DNA of 64,000 nucleotides, taken from positions 1 to 64,000 of the forward strand of contig NZ_NEGA01000006.1 of NCBI RefSeq assembly GCF_002135315.1, written 5' to 3'. Positions 9,212 to 18,785 of the stretch are shown in pieces (positions within the stretch are counted from its first letter, which is position 1; every line of letters starts with the position of its first letter). The notes beneath the pieces are model-generated. The model saw nothing but the letters and a program-made list of their open reading frames with translations. It ran no database searches and had not been told where the DNA came from. A program made the position numbers and the translations under genes. This DNA comes from Acinetobacter sp. ANC 3903 (GTDB lineage Bacteria > Pseudomonadota > Gammaproteobacteria > Pseudomonadales > Moraxellaceae).

Positions 9212-9637
9212 ATGAAATTCAAACGCACACAAGTTGAAGATATTCACATTAACCTGACCCCCATGATCGACTGCTTGCTGTTTATCTTGGTGTTTTTGCT
9301 GTTATCAACCACATTCAACCAGTTTAGCCGCATGAATTTAACCTTGCCTGATGCGCAAGGCGTGCCACCTAAACAATATGATCATAAAATTGAAGTGGTA
9401 GTTGATGCTTCAGGGCATTATTCTATTAATGGACAATCGATTGCGACCAAGGATATTGCAGATTTAAGTACTGCAATTAAACAGATTTCCAATGATCGTC
9501 GTGATTTAATGTTTGTTATTGCTGCTGATGCCAAGGCAACGCATCAGGATGTGATTCGTGTAATGGATGTGGCAGGACAGTTAGGTTTTGTTAACGTCAA
9601 TATTAGTACCAAAGTTCCGTCTAGAGGTTATGAGTGA
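9212..9637 (+). CDS. exbD: ExbD/TolR-family biopolymer transport protein
   Basis: It has 141 residues: a short cytoplasmic N-terminus, one membrane segment at about residues 17-38 starting with the conserved Asp of LTPMIDCLLFILVF, and a periplasmic domain. That Asp carries protons in this family. It starts 8 bases after exbB and its stop overlaps the msbA GTG start (GTGA), so it is part of the same transcript. TolR and ExbD cannot be separated by sequence alone; the absence of tolA/tolB nearby favours ExbD. Confidence 0.88.
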   Translation: MKFKRTQVEDIHINLTPMIDCLLFILVFLLLSTTFNQFSRMNLTLPDAQGVPPKQYDHKIEVVVDASGHYSINGQSIATKDIADLSTAIKQISNDRRDLMFVIAADAKATHQDVIRVMDVAGQLGFVNVNISTKVPSRGYE

Positions 9638-11361
9638 AGCAAGATTTTAAAGTCTACCTGCGTCTTTTAGGATATCTGAAACCTTTTTGGGGTATAGCGA
9701 TACTGGTTTTTATCGGTTTTGCGATCAGTGCTGCGACTGAAGTATCGATTGCGAAATTACTGGAAAAAATCATTACCGCAATTCAGCATAGAGATCAGAG
9801 CTTTACTTCTATATTTCCTTTCCTGGTTATTTTATTGATGTTTTTTCGCGGTTTAGGTTCCTTTATTGGGGGCTATTATACCGCAGTGATCTCCCGGAAT
9901 TTAGTCTTTAATATTCGTCAGGAAGTTTTTGGCAAACTGCTTAAACTTCCATCGCAATATTATCTGGATAATACCAGTGGTCATATCACCGCTAAAATCA
10001 TGTATAACGTGGAGCAATTAACCGCTGCTTCATCTGAATCGCTGAAAACCATTGTTCAACAAGGTCTGATTACCATTGGGTTGTTAGGGTATTTATTGTA
10101 TAGCAACTGGCGACTTACCCTTATTATCCTTATTTTTGCTCCGTTAATGGGGTTGCTGGTTCGTAAAGCCTCAAAACGTATGCGTGAATTATCTATTCAG
10201 GTTCAGGATACCATGGGGGATGTTAACCATGTAGTGCAGGAGACGGTGAATGGCAATTTAATCGTTAAGGGTTTTGGTGGACAAGACTACGAGCAGGCTC
10301 GTTTTCGCAACAATTCGCTGGAAAACTTGAAACGTGGTCTGAAAATGGTGGTGGTGCAGCAGCTGAATAGCCCCGTGGTGCAATTCATTATGTCGCTGGC
10401 TATGGGGATTATCATCTGGATTGCGTTACGACCAGAAATCTTACGTGATACCAGTGCCGGTGAGTTTGTTGCCTACATTACCGCAGCGGGTATGTTAAGC
10501 AAGCCGATTAAAGCTTTAACCGATGTGAATGAGAAATTACAACGCGGTATGGCTGCTGCGCATTCAGTTTTTGAATTGCTGGATTTACCGGAAGAACAAA
10601 ATACCGGCACGGTTACTCCGCTACTTAAAGGTAACATTCAATTCCAGAACGCAAATTTAATTTATGCAGATGGTCATCATGCGATTCATGATTTTAACCT
10701 GGATGTTAAGGCGGGTGAAACCATTGCCTTGGTGGGGCGTTCAGGAGCTGGAAAGACTTCTTTGGTCAATTTGCTGGTACGTTTTCAGGAACTGAGTTCA
10801 GGCAATATTTATTTAGATCAGTATGCCATTCAAGAGCTGGAAATTAATACTTTACGTACCCAAATTGCCATGGTGAACCAGCAGGTGGTGTTATTTAACC
10901 GCACTGTGCGTGAAAATATCGCTTATGGACAACTGGAGAATGCATCGGAAGCGGAAATCATTGCAGCAGCAAAAGCAGCTTATGCGCATGACTTTATTAT
11001 GGCTTTACCGCACGGTTATGATACGCAATTAGGTGCCCAAGGTTTAAATCTTTCAGGTGGGCAACGCCAGCGTATTGCCATTGCCCGGGCTATTTTGAAA
11101 AATGCCCCAATCCTGATTCTGGATGAAGCCACCAGTGCACTCGATAATGAATCGGAATACTTCATCCAGAAAGCCTTTGATGCAGCTATGCAAGACCGTA
11201 CCACCATTGTGATTGCACATCGGTTATCTACCATTGAAAATGCTGACCGCATTGTGGTGATGGATAAAGGTAGAATTGTGGAGCAAGGCAATCATGCAGA
11301 ATTGATTGCCAAGCAGGGTGCCTATTATCAATTACATCAGCGTAATTTTGAGGAACATTGA
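9634..11361 (+). CDS. msbA: Lipid A export ATP-binding/permease protein MsbA
   Basis: MsbA is a homodimeric ABC exporter that flips lipid A-core across the inner membrane. The 575-residue protein has six membrane helices in the first ~320 residues, then the nucleotide-binding domain: Walker A GRSGAGKTS, signature LSGGQRQR, Walker B ILILDEATSALD and the H-loop AHRLST. It begins with GTG overlapping the exbD stop and is followed after three bases by lpxK, its usual partner, which supports MsbA over other exporters. Confidence 0.93.
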   Translation: MKQDFKVYLRLLGYLKPFWGIAILVFIGFAISAATEVSIAKLLEKIITAIQHRDQSFTSIFPFLVILLMFFRGLGSFIGGYYTAVISRNLVFNIRQEVFGKLLKLPSQYYLDNTSGHITAKIMYNVEQLTAASSESLKTIVQQGLITIGLLGYLLYSNWRLTLIILIFAPLMGLLVRKASKRMRELSIQVQDTMGDVNHVVQETVNGNLIVKGFGGQDYEQARFRNNSLENLKRGLKMVVVQQLNSPVVQFIMSLAMGIIIWIALRPEILRDTSAGEFVAYITAAGMLSKPIKALTDVNEKLQRGMAAAHSVFELLDLPEEQNTGTVTPLLKGNIQFQNANLIYADGHHAIHDFNLDVKAGETIALVGRSGAGKTSLVNLLVRFQELSSGNIYLDQYAIQELEINTLRTQIAMVNQQVVLFNRTVRENIAYGQLENASEAEIIAAAKAAYAHDFIMALPHGYDTQLGAQGLNLSGGQRQRIAIARAILKNAPILILDEATSALDNESEYFIQKAFDAAMQDRTTIVIAHRLSTIENADRIVVMDKGRIVEQGNHAELIAKQGAYYQLHQRNFEEH

Positions 11362-11364
11362 TTT

Positions 11365-12369
11365 ATGTCAGTAGCACAATTGATTCAAGATGCTTGGAAT
11401 AAACAGGCCAAGTGGTTGATTGTGCTTAGACCTTTGTCATGGATTTATCGTGGTGGTTTTTTACTGAATAAAAAACTTTACCAGCTGGGCATTAAAACCA
11501 GCTATCAATCACCCGTTCCGGTGATGGTAATTGGCAATATTACCGTTGGGGGAAGCGGGAAAACACCACTGCTGATTCAACTGGTCAATTATCTGCAAAC
11601 TCAAGATGTTCGCGTGGGTGTAATTAGTCGTGGTTATGGTGGAAAGGGGCCATTTCCAGCCTATGTCGATCTGGAATCGCTACCCGAGGTTGTTGGAGAT
11701 GAACCCTGTCTGATTGTGCAGTCTACCGGTGTGCCGATGGTGGTGGGTTCAAATCGGCAACAGAGTATTGAATATTTACTGTCAAAGTATGATTTAGATT
11801 TAATTATCAGTGATGATGGTTTGCAACACTGGGCTTTAGCGCGACAAATTGAATGGATTGTGCTGGATCAGAATCGAGGTCTCGGCAATCAAAAGCTATT
11901 GCCTGAAGGATATTTACGCGAACCTCCAAGCCGATTAGCAACAGCGACTGTCATTGAGCATGCAACTGAGCCGACATCTGCTTTAAATATGCATCTTGAA
12001 GTTACAGATCCCTATTTGCTAAATGCAATGGAAGCCAAACCCTTTAATCCGGATGATAATTTTTATGCCGTGGTCGGCATTGGATTCCCACAGCGTTTTT
12101 ATAGCACTTTAGACACCATGGGGATTCATCAATTCCAGTGTCATGAATTTCCAGATCATTATGATTATGAAATCACTGACCTGCAATTTGAAGATGCCAA
12201 TCCTATTATTACTACTGAAAAAGATGCGGTTAAAATTCTGCCATTATTAAAGCAAAATCCTGATTTTAATCGCGAAATCTGGGTGGTTCCGGTTGAAGCG
12301 GTGCTTTCAGCACAGTGCTATGATGTATTAGGTCAGCAATTACAGCAATTCGGTATTCAAATTTCTTAA
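11365..12369 (+). CDS. lpxK: Tetraacyldisaccharide 4'-kinase LpxK
   Basis: LpxK phosphorylates the 4' position of the lipid A disaccharide, the step that gives lipid IVA, at the inner-membrane cytosolic face. The protein has 334 residues, an N-terminal hydrophobic anchor region (LRPLSWIYRGGFLLN), the P-loop GNITVGGSGKTP around residues 57-68, and the conserved SDDGLQH motif near 150. It sits between msbA and kdsB, all three serving lipooligosaccharide synthesis and export. Confidence 0.95.
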   Translation: MSVAQLIQDAWNKQAKWLIVLRPLSWIYRGGFLLNKKLYQLGIKTSYQSPVPVMVIGNITVGGSGKTPLLIQLVNYLQTQDVRVGVISRGYGGKGPFPAYVDLESLPEVVGDEPCLIVQSTGVPMVVGSNRQQSIEYLLSKYDLDLIISDDGLQHWALARQIEWIVLDQNRGLGNQKLLPEGYLREPPSRLATATVIEHATEPTSALNMHLEVTDPYLLNAMEAKPFNPDDNFYAVVGIGFPQRFYSTLDTMGIHQFQCHEFPDHYDYEITDLQFEDANPIITTEKDAVKILPLLKQNPDFNREIWVVPVEAVLSAQCYDVLGQQLQQFGIQIS

Positions 12370-12381
12370 GGTTCATCGTTT

Positions 12382-13143
12382 ATGAAACATATTGTTATTC
12401 CAGCACGTTTTGCCAGTTCCCGTTTGCCGGGTAAACCGTTATTGGAAATACATGGTCGTGCCATGATTTTACGTGTGGTGGATCAGGCTAAAAAAGTGGC
12501 TGGTTTTGATGATCTCTGTGTAGCCACGGATGATGAGCGTATTGCGGCGGTTTGCCGTGAAGAAGGGGTAGATGTAGTACTGACCAGCGCCGACCATCCC
12601 TCTGGCACTGACCGTTTAAGTGAAGTTGCACGCATTAAAGGCTGGGCCAGTGAAGACATTATTGTCAATGTGCAAGGGGATGAACCTTTGCTTCCTGCTC
12701 AATTGGTGCAGCAGGTAGCGCAGCTTTTAGAGTCACAACCTGAATCTTCTATGTCGACACTGTGTGAGCCGATTCATAGTCTGGAAGAGTTCCAGCGCGA
12801 CAGTATTGTTAAGGTGGTGATGTCCAAATATAACCAGGCTTTATATTTTAGCCGTGCCACCATTCCTTATGATCGTGATGGTGCCAAGCAAGTAGTTCAG
12901 CAATTGCATCAGCAGGCATACCGCCATTTGGGCTTATATGCTTATCGCGTGAATTTGCTGCAAGAATATGTATCCTGGGATATGGGTGTATTGGAAAAGC
13001 TGGAAAGTCTGGAACAGTTGCGTGTGCTGGAAAATGGGCATCGTATTGCGATTGCCGTTGCAGAAGCAAACTTGCCACCGGGTGTAGATACGCAGGCGGA
13101 TCTGGATCGTCTGAATCAGATGGATGTTGCTTGCTTCGAATAA
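12382..13143 (+). CDS. kdsB: 3-deoxy-manno-octulosonate cytidylyltransferase KdsB
   Basis: KdsB activates Kdo with CTP to CMP-Kdo for the inner core. The 253-residue protein shows the nucleotide-binding N-terminus [18 protein letters not shown], then [19 protein letters not shown] and VQGDEPL, all family motifs. It begins 12 bases after lpxK and is followed by holB 13 bases after its stop. Some Acinetobacter lack heptose but keep Kdo in the core, which is consistent with this gene being retained. Confidence 0.95.
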   Translation: MKHIVIPARFASSRLPGKPLLEIHGRAMILRVVDQAKKVAGFDDLCVATDDERIAAVCREEGVDVVLTSADHPSGTDRLSEVARIKGWASEDIIVNVQGDEPLLPAQLVQQVAQLLESQPESSMSTLCEPIHSLEEFQRDSIVKVVMSKYNQALYFSRATIPYDRDGAKQVVQQLHQQAYRHLGLYAYRVNLLQEYVSWDMGVLEKLESLEQLRVLENGHRIAIAVAEANLPPGVDTQADLDRLNQMDVACFE

Positions 13144-13156
13144 GGTGAATTCCCCA

Positions 13157-14140
13157 ATGCAAAATAATGTTGTGGCACAAGTTTACCCATGGCAGCAAAC
13201 GGTTTGGGATACCTTGACAGGGCGCTTTCCCAGACTGGGTCATGGCCTGCTTTTTTATGGCAAAAAAGGCTGTGGGAAGGAAGCTTTTGCACAATATTTT
13301 TTGGCTTGGGTGTTGTGTGCCAACCGGCATGTAAAAAATGCACCTTGTGGAGAATGTGGCAGCTGTTTGTGGTTAAAGTCAGATACCCATCCCAACTATG
13401 TCTATATCAGCACAGATGAAGACAATAAAAAGCAAAACGCCAAAATCAAGATTGAAAAAATCCGGGATTTATTGCCCTTTGTGCAGCAAACCGTGGATGG
13501 CTGGCGCGTTATTGTGATTGAGCCAGCAGAAGCCTTAAATATCGCATCTGCCAATGCCTTGCTGAAAACCCTGGAAGAGCCGGGCGATCGGATAGTGATT
13601 ATTCTATTGGCTGATCACTATTTAAAACTTCCTGCTACGATTCGCAGCCGGTTACAGCATTTTGCACTGGACCGTATTTCTGTGGCTCAAGCGGATAGCT
13701 ATCTATCCGAGCATTTGCCCGATTTGGACCCAATCCAAAAACAGTTATTGATGAACTTATCCAATCAGATGCCATTGCAGGCCATGCAGCTGGCTGAAAT
13801 GGAATGGTTGAACAAGCGACAAGAGTTTTTAATGGACTGGCAAAAACTGGTCACACAAAAAAATATGCCGATGGCAATTGCGACCAAGTGGAATAAAGCG
13901 CTGAGTTTTAGTGACTTTGCACAAATGTTTGAATACTTGTTGTCAGATTTAATTTGTGTCAAGCTCAGTCAGCAAGTTAAAAATTCCGATCTTGATTTGA
14001 GTGGATTATCAGAACAATATACTCTGGAATTTTTATTTACGGTTTATTCTGATTTGCAGCAAGCTAAACAATATATTGAGCAAAATGTCCAAAGCAATTT
14101 AGTGCTGGATCAATTGTGTATAAAACTAATGAATATTTAA
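13157..14140 (+). CDS. holB: DNA polymerase III subunit delta'
   Basis: HolB is a clamp-loader subunit (AAA+ fold, usually not itself an active ATPase). The 327-residue protein has a P-loop-like FYGKKGCGKEAFA, a zinc module with the cysteine pattern CANRHVKNAPCGECGSC, and the SRC-like region ATIRSRLQ with LLKTLEEP. The ATG at 13157 sits shortly after aaggtgaa and avoids the upstream overlap with kdsB that a 13124 start would give. The kdsB-holB-pilZ-tatD order resembles the holB-pilZ-tatD order of Pseudomonas. Confidence 0.92.
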   Translation: MQNNVVAQVYPWQQTVWDTLTGRFPRLGHGLLFYGKKGCGKEAFAQYFLAWVLCANRHVKNAPCGECGSCLWLKSDTHPNYVYISTDEDNKKQNAKIKIEKIRDLLPFVQQTVDGWRVIVIEPAEALNIASANALLKTLEEPGDRIVIILLADHYLKLPATIRSRLQHFALDRISVAQADSYLSEHLPDLDPIQKQLLMNLSNQMPLQAMQLAEMEWLNKRQEFLMDWQKLVTQKNMPMAIATKWNKALSFSDFAQMFEYLLSDLICVKLSQQVKNSDLDLSGLSEQYTLEFLFTVYSDLQQAKQYIEQNVQSNLVLDQLCIKLMNI

Positions 14141-14160
14141 ACATTTAAAAGGGGAATCAA

Positions 14161-14502
14161 ATGCAACCACGTATGGGCGGTATTATTCAAGTCAATATCC
14201 CGGATAAAGACACGTTATATGCCAGTTATATGCCCTATGTTGTCGGTGGGGGATTGTTTATTCCGACCAAGCAACCGGTCACGCTGGGTGAAGAAGTATT
14301 TGTGCTGGCGACATTGCCTGAACAATCACAAAAAATTCCTTTAACCGGTAAAGTCATCTGGATATCGCAAAAGCAAAATGGCATCAAATTACAGGGCTTT
14401 GGTATGCAGTTGACTGGGGAAAAGGGTGTTTATTACAAATCAGAGGCTGAAAAGATACTTACAGGTATTAAGTCTGAAGGTCGAACTAGTTACACTATGT
14501 AG
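14161..14502 (+). CDS. pilZ: Type IV pilus PilZ-domain protein
   Basis: It is a 113-residue single-domain protein with the PilZ beta-barrel pattern (YASYMPYVVGGGLFIPT, LTGKVIWI, GIKLQGFGMQL). Like the founding Pseudomonas PilZ it appears to lack the RxxxR motif needed for cyclic-di-GMP binding, so it probably acts through protein contacts (PilB/FimX type) in pilus assembly. A ribosome site aaaagggg lies before the ATG. The holB-pilZ-tatD neighbourhood is conserved in pseudomonads. Confidence 0.88.
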   Translation: MQPRMGGIIQVNIPDKDTLYASYMPYVVGGGLFIPTKQPVTLGEEVFVLATLPEQSQKIPLTGKVIWISQKQNGIKLQGFGMQLTGEKGVYYKSEAEKILTGIKSEGRTSYTM

Positions 14503-14528
14503 CTGTTTAATCGATTTAGGATCTCACT

Positions 14529-15302
14529 GTGTTTGTAGATACTCACTGCCATTTAACCTTGCTGGATTTAACGCCTTATGATGGCAATCTGGATCTGGCA
14601 TTAGCTCAGGCGCGTGAAGCAGGGGTATCCAAATTCATGAGCATCTCAGTTGACCTGAATGACCATATCGAGCTGGCTAAAATTGCCTCACGCCATGCGG
14701 ATGTAGGATACAGCGTCGGTGTTCATCCCTGTGAAGATCCTGTGACCATGGCGCGTGCAACCACGGATTATCTGATTGAACTGGCGCAGCCTGAAAAAGT
14801 TTGGGCCATTGGTGAAACAGGACTGGATTATTTTCACAGTACCGATTTTATTACAGAACAAAAACAATGTTTTGCTCGCCATATTCATGCCTCTCAGGCG
14901 GTGAAAAAACCGGTGGTGGTACATACCCGCGCTGCCAAGCATGATACGGTCGATATCATCCGGGCTGAAAAATCCACCCATGGTATTTTGCATTGTTTTA
15001 CTGAAGACTGGGAAACTGCAAAGGCTGTGCTGGATTGTGGCTATTATGTGTCATTTTCCGGGATTGTTTCTTTTAAAAATGCGCAGGATTTGCGTGATGT
15101 GGCCAAGCAGGTTCCACTTGACCGCGTACTGATTGAGACCGACAGCCCTTATTTGGCACCAATGCCTTATAGAGGAAAATCTAATGAACCAAAATACGTT
15201 CCTTATGTAGCAAAAGCTTTGAGTGATGTATATGATAAGTCAGTTGAGGAAATTGCTTTCATTACAATGCAGAACTTTGAAAACCTCCTTAATTTAAAGT
15301 AA
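14529..15302 (+). CDS. TatD-family metal-dependent hydrolase / 3'-5' DNase
   Basis: It has 257 residues in a TIM-barrel amidohydrolase fold. The metal ligands are visible as DTHCHL at the N-terminus, GETGLDYFH near 95, VHTRAA near 130, LHCFTEDW near 155 and ETDSPYLAP near 205. It starts with GTG. The family member next to holB/pilZ is usually called YcfH. Its cellular role is unsettled; TatD relatives are Mg-dependent exonucleases. Confidence 0.9.
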   Translation: MFVDTHCHLTLLDLTPYDGNLDLALAQAREAGVSKFMSISVDLNDHIELAKIASRHADVGYSVGVHPCEDPVTMARATTDYLIELAQPEKVWAIGETGLDYFHSTDFITEQKQCFARHIHASQAVKKPVVVHTRAAKHDTVDIIRAEKSTHGILHCFTEDWETAKAVLDCGYYVSFSGIVSFKNAQDLRDVAKQVPLDRVLIETDSPYLAPMPYRGKSNEPKYVPYVAKALSDVYDKSVEEIAFITMQNFENLLNLK

Positions 15303-15341
15303 ATAATTTAAATTGATATAAGCGCAGAAGAGAATTACAGA

Positions 15342-15962
15342 GTGAAGATGGATCGTCAGGCTCAGTTTCGAGCAAGAGAAGCGTTAATTTTTCAGGTCGC
15401 AGAGCAACTGCTGTTAGAAAATGGCGAATCAGGGATGACGCTAGATGCGTTGGCAGCAGAACTCGATCTGGCGAAGGGAACTCTATATAAACATTTCCAA
15501 AGTAAAGATGAACTGTACATGTTGCTCATTATTCGTAATGAGAACATGCTACTCGAGATGATTAAGGACGCGGAGAAAGCTTTTCCAGAGCATTTGGCTT
15601 TCTTTATGCTGCATCATTTACATCATCCTGAGCGCACCGTGCTGTTCCATCAAATAGAGGAACGCCTTTCTACAACCGGGATCGGCATTAATCTTTTGTT
15701 TAGTGAACTGTATCAGGTCAGAAAACAGCGTTTGCGCATTATTATCCGTATGACTGAAAGCTATTTAGAAAGTATTCAAAGTGGCATGTCGACACGCGAT
15801 TATCTGGCATCCATTTGGGCCTTAACGCATGGCGCAGCAGCTATTCTGAATTCCAGTTTTTACCAGCGTTATCTGGGGTCACGTGACACATTGCGCGTGG
15901 CGTATATCGATCAGGCACTGGCCATGCCAAAACAGGTCAGTTCTGCGGAACAGTTTGCTTAA
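15342..15962 (+). CDS. TetR-family transcriptional regulator
   Basis: It has 206 residues and an N-terminal helix-turn-helix at about residues 25-50 (MTLDALAAELDLAKGTLYKHFQSKDEL), followed by a helical ligand domain. Two starts are possible, GTG at 15342 or ATG at 15348; the purine run agaagaga fits the GTG better. It lies 9 bases before gspH, so it may be co-transcribed with the pseudopilin genes, but nothing in the sequence shows that it regulates them. The ligand is unknown. Confidence 0.85.
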   Translation: MKMDRQAQFRAREALIFQVAEQLLLENGESGMTLDALAAELDLAKGTLYKHFQSKDELYMLLIIRNENMLLEMIKDAEKAFPEHLAFFMLHHLHHPERTVLFHQIEERLSTTGIGINLLFSELYQVRKQRLRIIIRMTESYLESIQSGMSTRDYLASIWALTHGAAAILNSSFYQRYLGSRDTLRVAYIDQALAMPKQVSSAEQFA

Positions 15963-15971
15963 AGGTATGCC

Positions 15972-16532
15972 ATGAAGTCAATCCGATCATCATCAATTCG
16001 TGGTTTTACCCTGATCGAGTTGATGGTGGTCATTGTGATTATGGCAATCATGACATCGTTAATTCTCACCAATATTAACGGGGTAGACCAGCGTAAAGCG
16101 ATGCAGGCACGAGAAGTGTTTGTTATGGATTTACGCAGGATTAACCGTGAAGCAAATGATCAAGCCCGCATTTTTGCCTTGAATGTACAAAGTGCTACGG
16201 ATGTCTCACCCTTTCGTTATGGGGTGCTTGAATACCTACCTCCTTCCATTCAAACTACAAGCCCTCAAGTTGTTGAAGAAAACAAAAAATGGCAGGATTA
16301 TGCGGAATTTACTCCGAAGGCTTTGCCAGAGCATGTTTCGTTTACTGTCACTTCACTCGATCATGCTTATGAAAATGCCAATAATGAGGATTTGCTGAAT
16401 TCGAATGCACCGCAATTGCTGTGGCTAGGCAATGGAGAGGCTAAACCGGTACGGATTCAATTTTATTTTGAACAGCGTCCGATTGGTGAAGAAATCGAGA
16501 TTGATCATCTGGGTAAAATCAATGAAAGCTAG
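15972..16532 (+). CDS. gspH: Type II secretion minor pseudopilin GspH
   Basis: The prepilin-type leader is RGFTLIELMVVIVIMAIM, with cleavage after Gly and the +5 Glu present, then a hydrophobic helix of about 20 residues and a globular C-terminal domain; 186 residues in all. GspH is a minor pseudopilin in the T2SS tip complex. gspI starts inside its 3' end (16522), and I, J and K follow in the standard order, which supports GspH over other prepilin-like proteins. Confidence 0.88.
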   Translation: MKSIRSSSIRGFTLIELMVVIVIMAIMTSLILTNINGVDQRKAMQAREVFVMDLRRINREANDQARIFALNVQSATDVSPFRYGVLEYLPPSIQTTSPQVVEENKKWQDYAEFTPKALPEHVSFTVTSLDHAYENANNEDLLNSNAPQLLWLGNGEAKPVRIQFYFEQRPIGEEIEIDHLGKINES

Positions 16533-16962
16533 ATATTCTATGCATAGCTCTTTGTCTTGCTTCGCGGCAAAACAGTGTCTTGCTCATCGCAGCTCAGGAT
16601 TTACGCTATTGGAAGTCATGGTGGCTTTGGCAATTTTCGCCACTGCTGCAATTGCTTTCACCAAGGTGGCTATGCAATATACCCAAGCAACCTCGAATGC
16701 CATTTTAAGAACCAAAGCGCAATTTGTGGCCTTGAACGAAGTGGCAATGATGGAAATTAATCAGGAATGGTTGCAGGGAACCCAATCCAAACAGGTCACC
16801 CAGCAAGGTGAAAACTGGCAAATTGATAAAGCTGCCCAATCTACAATCAGTCCGAATGTACAACGCATAGAAGTACAGGTCAGTTTATTTAATCCTGACA
16901 CGGGCAAGGTTGAGTCAGGAATTACACATGTGGTTTTCTTTAACCCGAAGGCCAAAGCATGA
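16522..16962 (+). CDS. gspI: Type II secretion minor pseudopilin GspI
   Basis: The chosen ATG (16522) lies ten bases before the gspH stop. The 146-residue product has a longer-than-usual leader of about 24 residues before SSGFTLLEVMVALAIFATAAIA, the class III prepilin motif with the +5 Glu. The ATG at 16540 (codon 7) would shorten the leader. GspI nucleates the tip complex with J and K. It overlaps gspJ by four bases (ATGA). Confidence 0.88.
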   Translation: MKARYSMHSSLSCFAAKQCLAHRSSGFTLLEVMVALAIFATAAIAFTKVAMQYTQATSNAILRTKAQFVALNEVAMMEINQEWLQGTQSKQVTQQGENWQIDKAAQSTISPNVQRIEVQVSLFNPDTGKVESGITHVVFFNPKAKA

Positions 16963-17642
16963 AAAAGCAGACTGCAAAAAATAAAAAAGGTTTTACTTTG
17001 GTTGAACTCTTGGTGGCAATTGCCATCTTTAGTGTGCTTTCTGCTTTGGGTTGGAAAGTTTTTGATTATTTAATTAAAGTCAAAGATCGTAATGCTGAAC
17101 ATGAGATCAATTTAGGTCAGCTTCAGGAAGCCTATCAGCAAATTCTGCGTGATACCGTACAGGCTGTTCCGTTGAATGCGGATATAAATAATCAGCTGCA
17201 ACCGGCATTGGTGTTGCAAAATGGTCGTTTTAATTTTAGTAAAACTGGTGTGACCGACCCCTTGAGTCAGGGTATATCTCCAGATGAGCGGGTTGAATAT
17301 CAATATCGTGCCGATGAAAAAAAACTCTATCGCTTAAAATACCGTAACTTGAACAGTACGGGACGTGATCAGCCGGAATCCAGTGTGCTGTTAAATAATG
17401 TCGACCAGTTTGAGATTGTGGTATTAAATCCGAGTGAACTCAATGCATGGCCAGAAGGTCAGGTAGATTTAAATGATGTCACGCAAAAACAGATCTTGCC
17501 GAAAGGCATAAAAATTAAACTGACCGTAAAAGATGTGGCTTATGAGTGGGTTTTTAGTTTATTAAATACTGATTATTTAAAACAGCAAAATAGCATTCCG
17601 AATAACAATGCAAATAGCAATACAAATAACTCTACATCATAA
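16959..17642 (+). CDS. gspJ: Type II secretion minor pseudopilin GspJ
   Basis: The 227-residue protein begins with a basic leader and the prepilin motif KGFTLVELLVAIAIFSVLSALGW, then a globular domain of the GspJ kind. Its C-terminus is low complexity (about 20 residues rich in Asn, Ser and Thr), and the matching DNA is a run of aat/aac codons near 17590-17640. It is flanked by gspI and gspK in the usual order. Confidence 0.9.
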   Translation: MKKQTAKNKKGFTLVELLVAIAIFSVLSALGWKVFDYLIKVKDRNAEHEINLGQLQEAYQQILRDTVQAVPLNADINNQLQPALVLQNGRFNFSKTGVTDPLSQGISPDERVEYQYRADEKKLYRLKYRNLNSTGRDQPESSVLLNNVDQFEIVVLNPSELNAWPEGQVDLNDVTQKQILPKGIKIKLTVKDVAYEWVFSLLNTDYLKQQNSIPNNNANSNTNNSTS

Positions 17643-17654
17643 GGTTTGACTTAA

Positions 17655-18608
17655 TTGAACATGAAGCCGCAACAGGGCATTGCCTTAATCACGATTTTGG
17701 TCATGGTGGCATTGGCGACCATCCTTGCTGCGACTATTGCCAAAAGACAGGCCAATACTGCGGAAAACACGGCATATTTGATGCGTCAAAACCAGTCGCT
17801 ACTATATGCCAAAAGTGCAGAAGCCTTTTTTTCAGAACTGTTGATTGATGATGCGGAGAATGCTGGCGATATTGATCATTTACAAGAAAACTGGGCCAAA
17901 TCGATGCCGGCTTTCCCGGTAGAGGATGGTTTTGTAGCAGGTACTTTAGAGGATCAGTCGGGAAAATTTAATTTAAACAGTTTGCTGAATGCAGATGGTA
18001 CGCCGAATCCTCAGGCAAAAGCCTGGTTTGAAAAACTGTTGCTGCGTGTTGGATTGCCGGAAAAGTTGAGTGAAGCTGTCATAGACTGGCAAGATGACGA
18101 TAATGAAACCATTGGTTCAATGGGTGCTGAAGCAAGCTATTATCAGGGCATGCCACAAGGTTATTTACCGGCTAACAATAAATTTCATAGTGTAGAAGAA
18201 CTGAAACTGGTGCGCGGCTTTGAAGGACAAAAATATCTGCAAATTGCCGATTATGTCAGTGCAGTTCCAGACGTGGATGCAAAGGTGAATATCAATACAG
18301 CACCAGCGATGCTACTGGCAAGTCTTGATCCCAAGCTGGATATCAAAGCAGTGCAACAGGTTTTACAACAGCGCCAGGCCAATTTGGAACATTTTTCCAG
18401 TGTGAATGATCTTTGGTCAATTGAGCCTTTTAACCAGGTCAGTGCTGATGTAAGAAGTGAAGTCAGCAATCTGTTGGGGGTAAAATCTGCGTATTTTAGC
18501 GCCAAAATTGAAGTGCTGCTCAGTGGGCGTAAACGCCAGTTCAGTAGTGCTTTTGTGCGCAAGGATAAGCGCGTTTATGTGGCATCTCGCAGTATGGCGC
18601 CGTTTTAA
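17655..18608 (+). CDS. gspK: Type II secretion minor pseudopilin GspK
   Basis: GspK caps the pseudopilus and is the largest minor pseudopilin; 317 residues fits. The leader and helix read QQGIALITILVMVALATILAA; the +5 position carries Thr and not Glu, as is known for GspK. Two helix-hairpin-like SAM-domain segments are suggested by VNINTAPAMLLASL near residue 215. The start may be TTG at 17655, which has better spacing from aagg, or ATG at 17661. No other gsp genes occur in the window. Confidence 0.9.
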   Translation: MNMKPQQGIALITILVMVALATILAATIAKRQANTAENTAYLMRQNQSLLYAKSAEAFFSELLIDDAENAGDIDHLQENWAKSMPAFPVEDGFVAGTLEDQSGKFNLNSLLNADGTPNPQAKAWFEKLLLRVGLPEKLSEAVIDWQDDDNETIGSMGAEASYYQGMPQGYLPANNKFHSVEELKLVRGFEGQKYLQIADYVSAVPDVDAKVNINTAPAMLLASLDPKLDIKAVQQVLQQRQANLEHFSSVNDLWSIEPFNQVSADVRSEVSNLLGVKSAYFSAKIEVLLSGRKRQFSSAFVRKDKRVYVASRSMAPF

Positions 18609-18785
18609 TCAAAGAAAACAAGACATTTTATAAAAATTATATCTTCACTTCTATTGAGCTGCATCCATTTCACCAATGGTGTTGAACAGTAAAATTCATG
18701 CACCGCCTCTTAGTTTTACTTTATAACTTTTACTTTTGCTTTATAATTGAGATTAATTCACAAATTTTTGATTGCATCACGGCAC

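Noticed and set aside
12848-13330. 160-residue minus-strand ORF across kdsB/holB
   Set aside because: It overlaps two well-supported genes and its product has no protein-like pattern.
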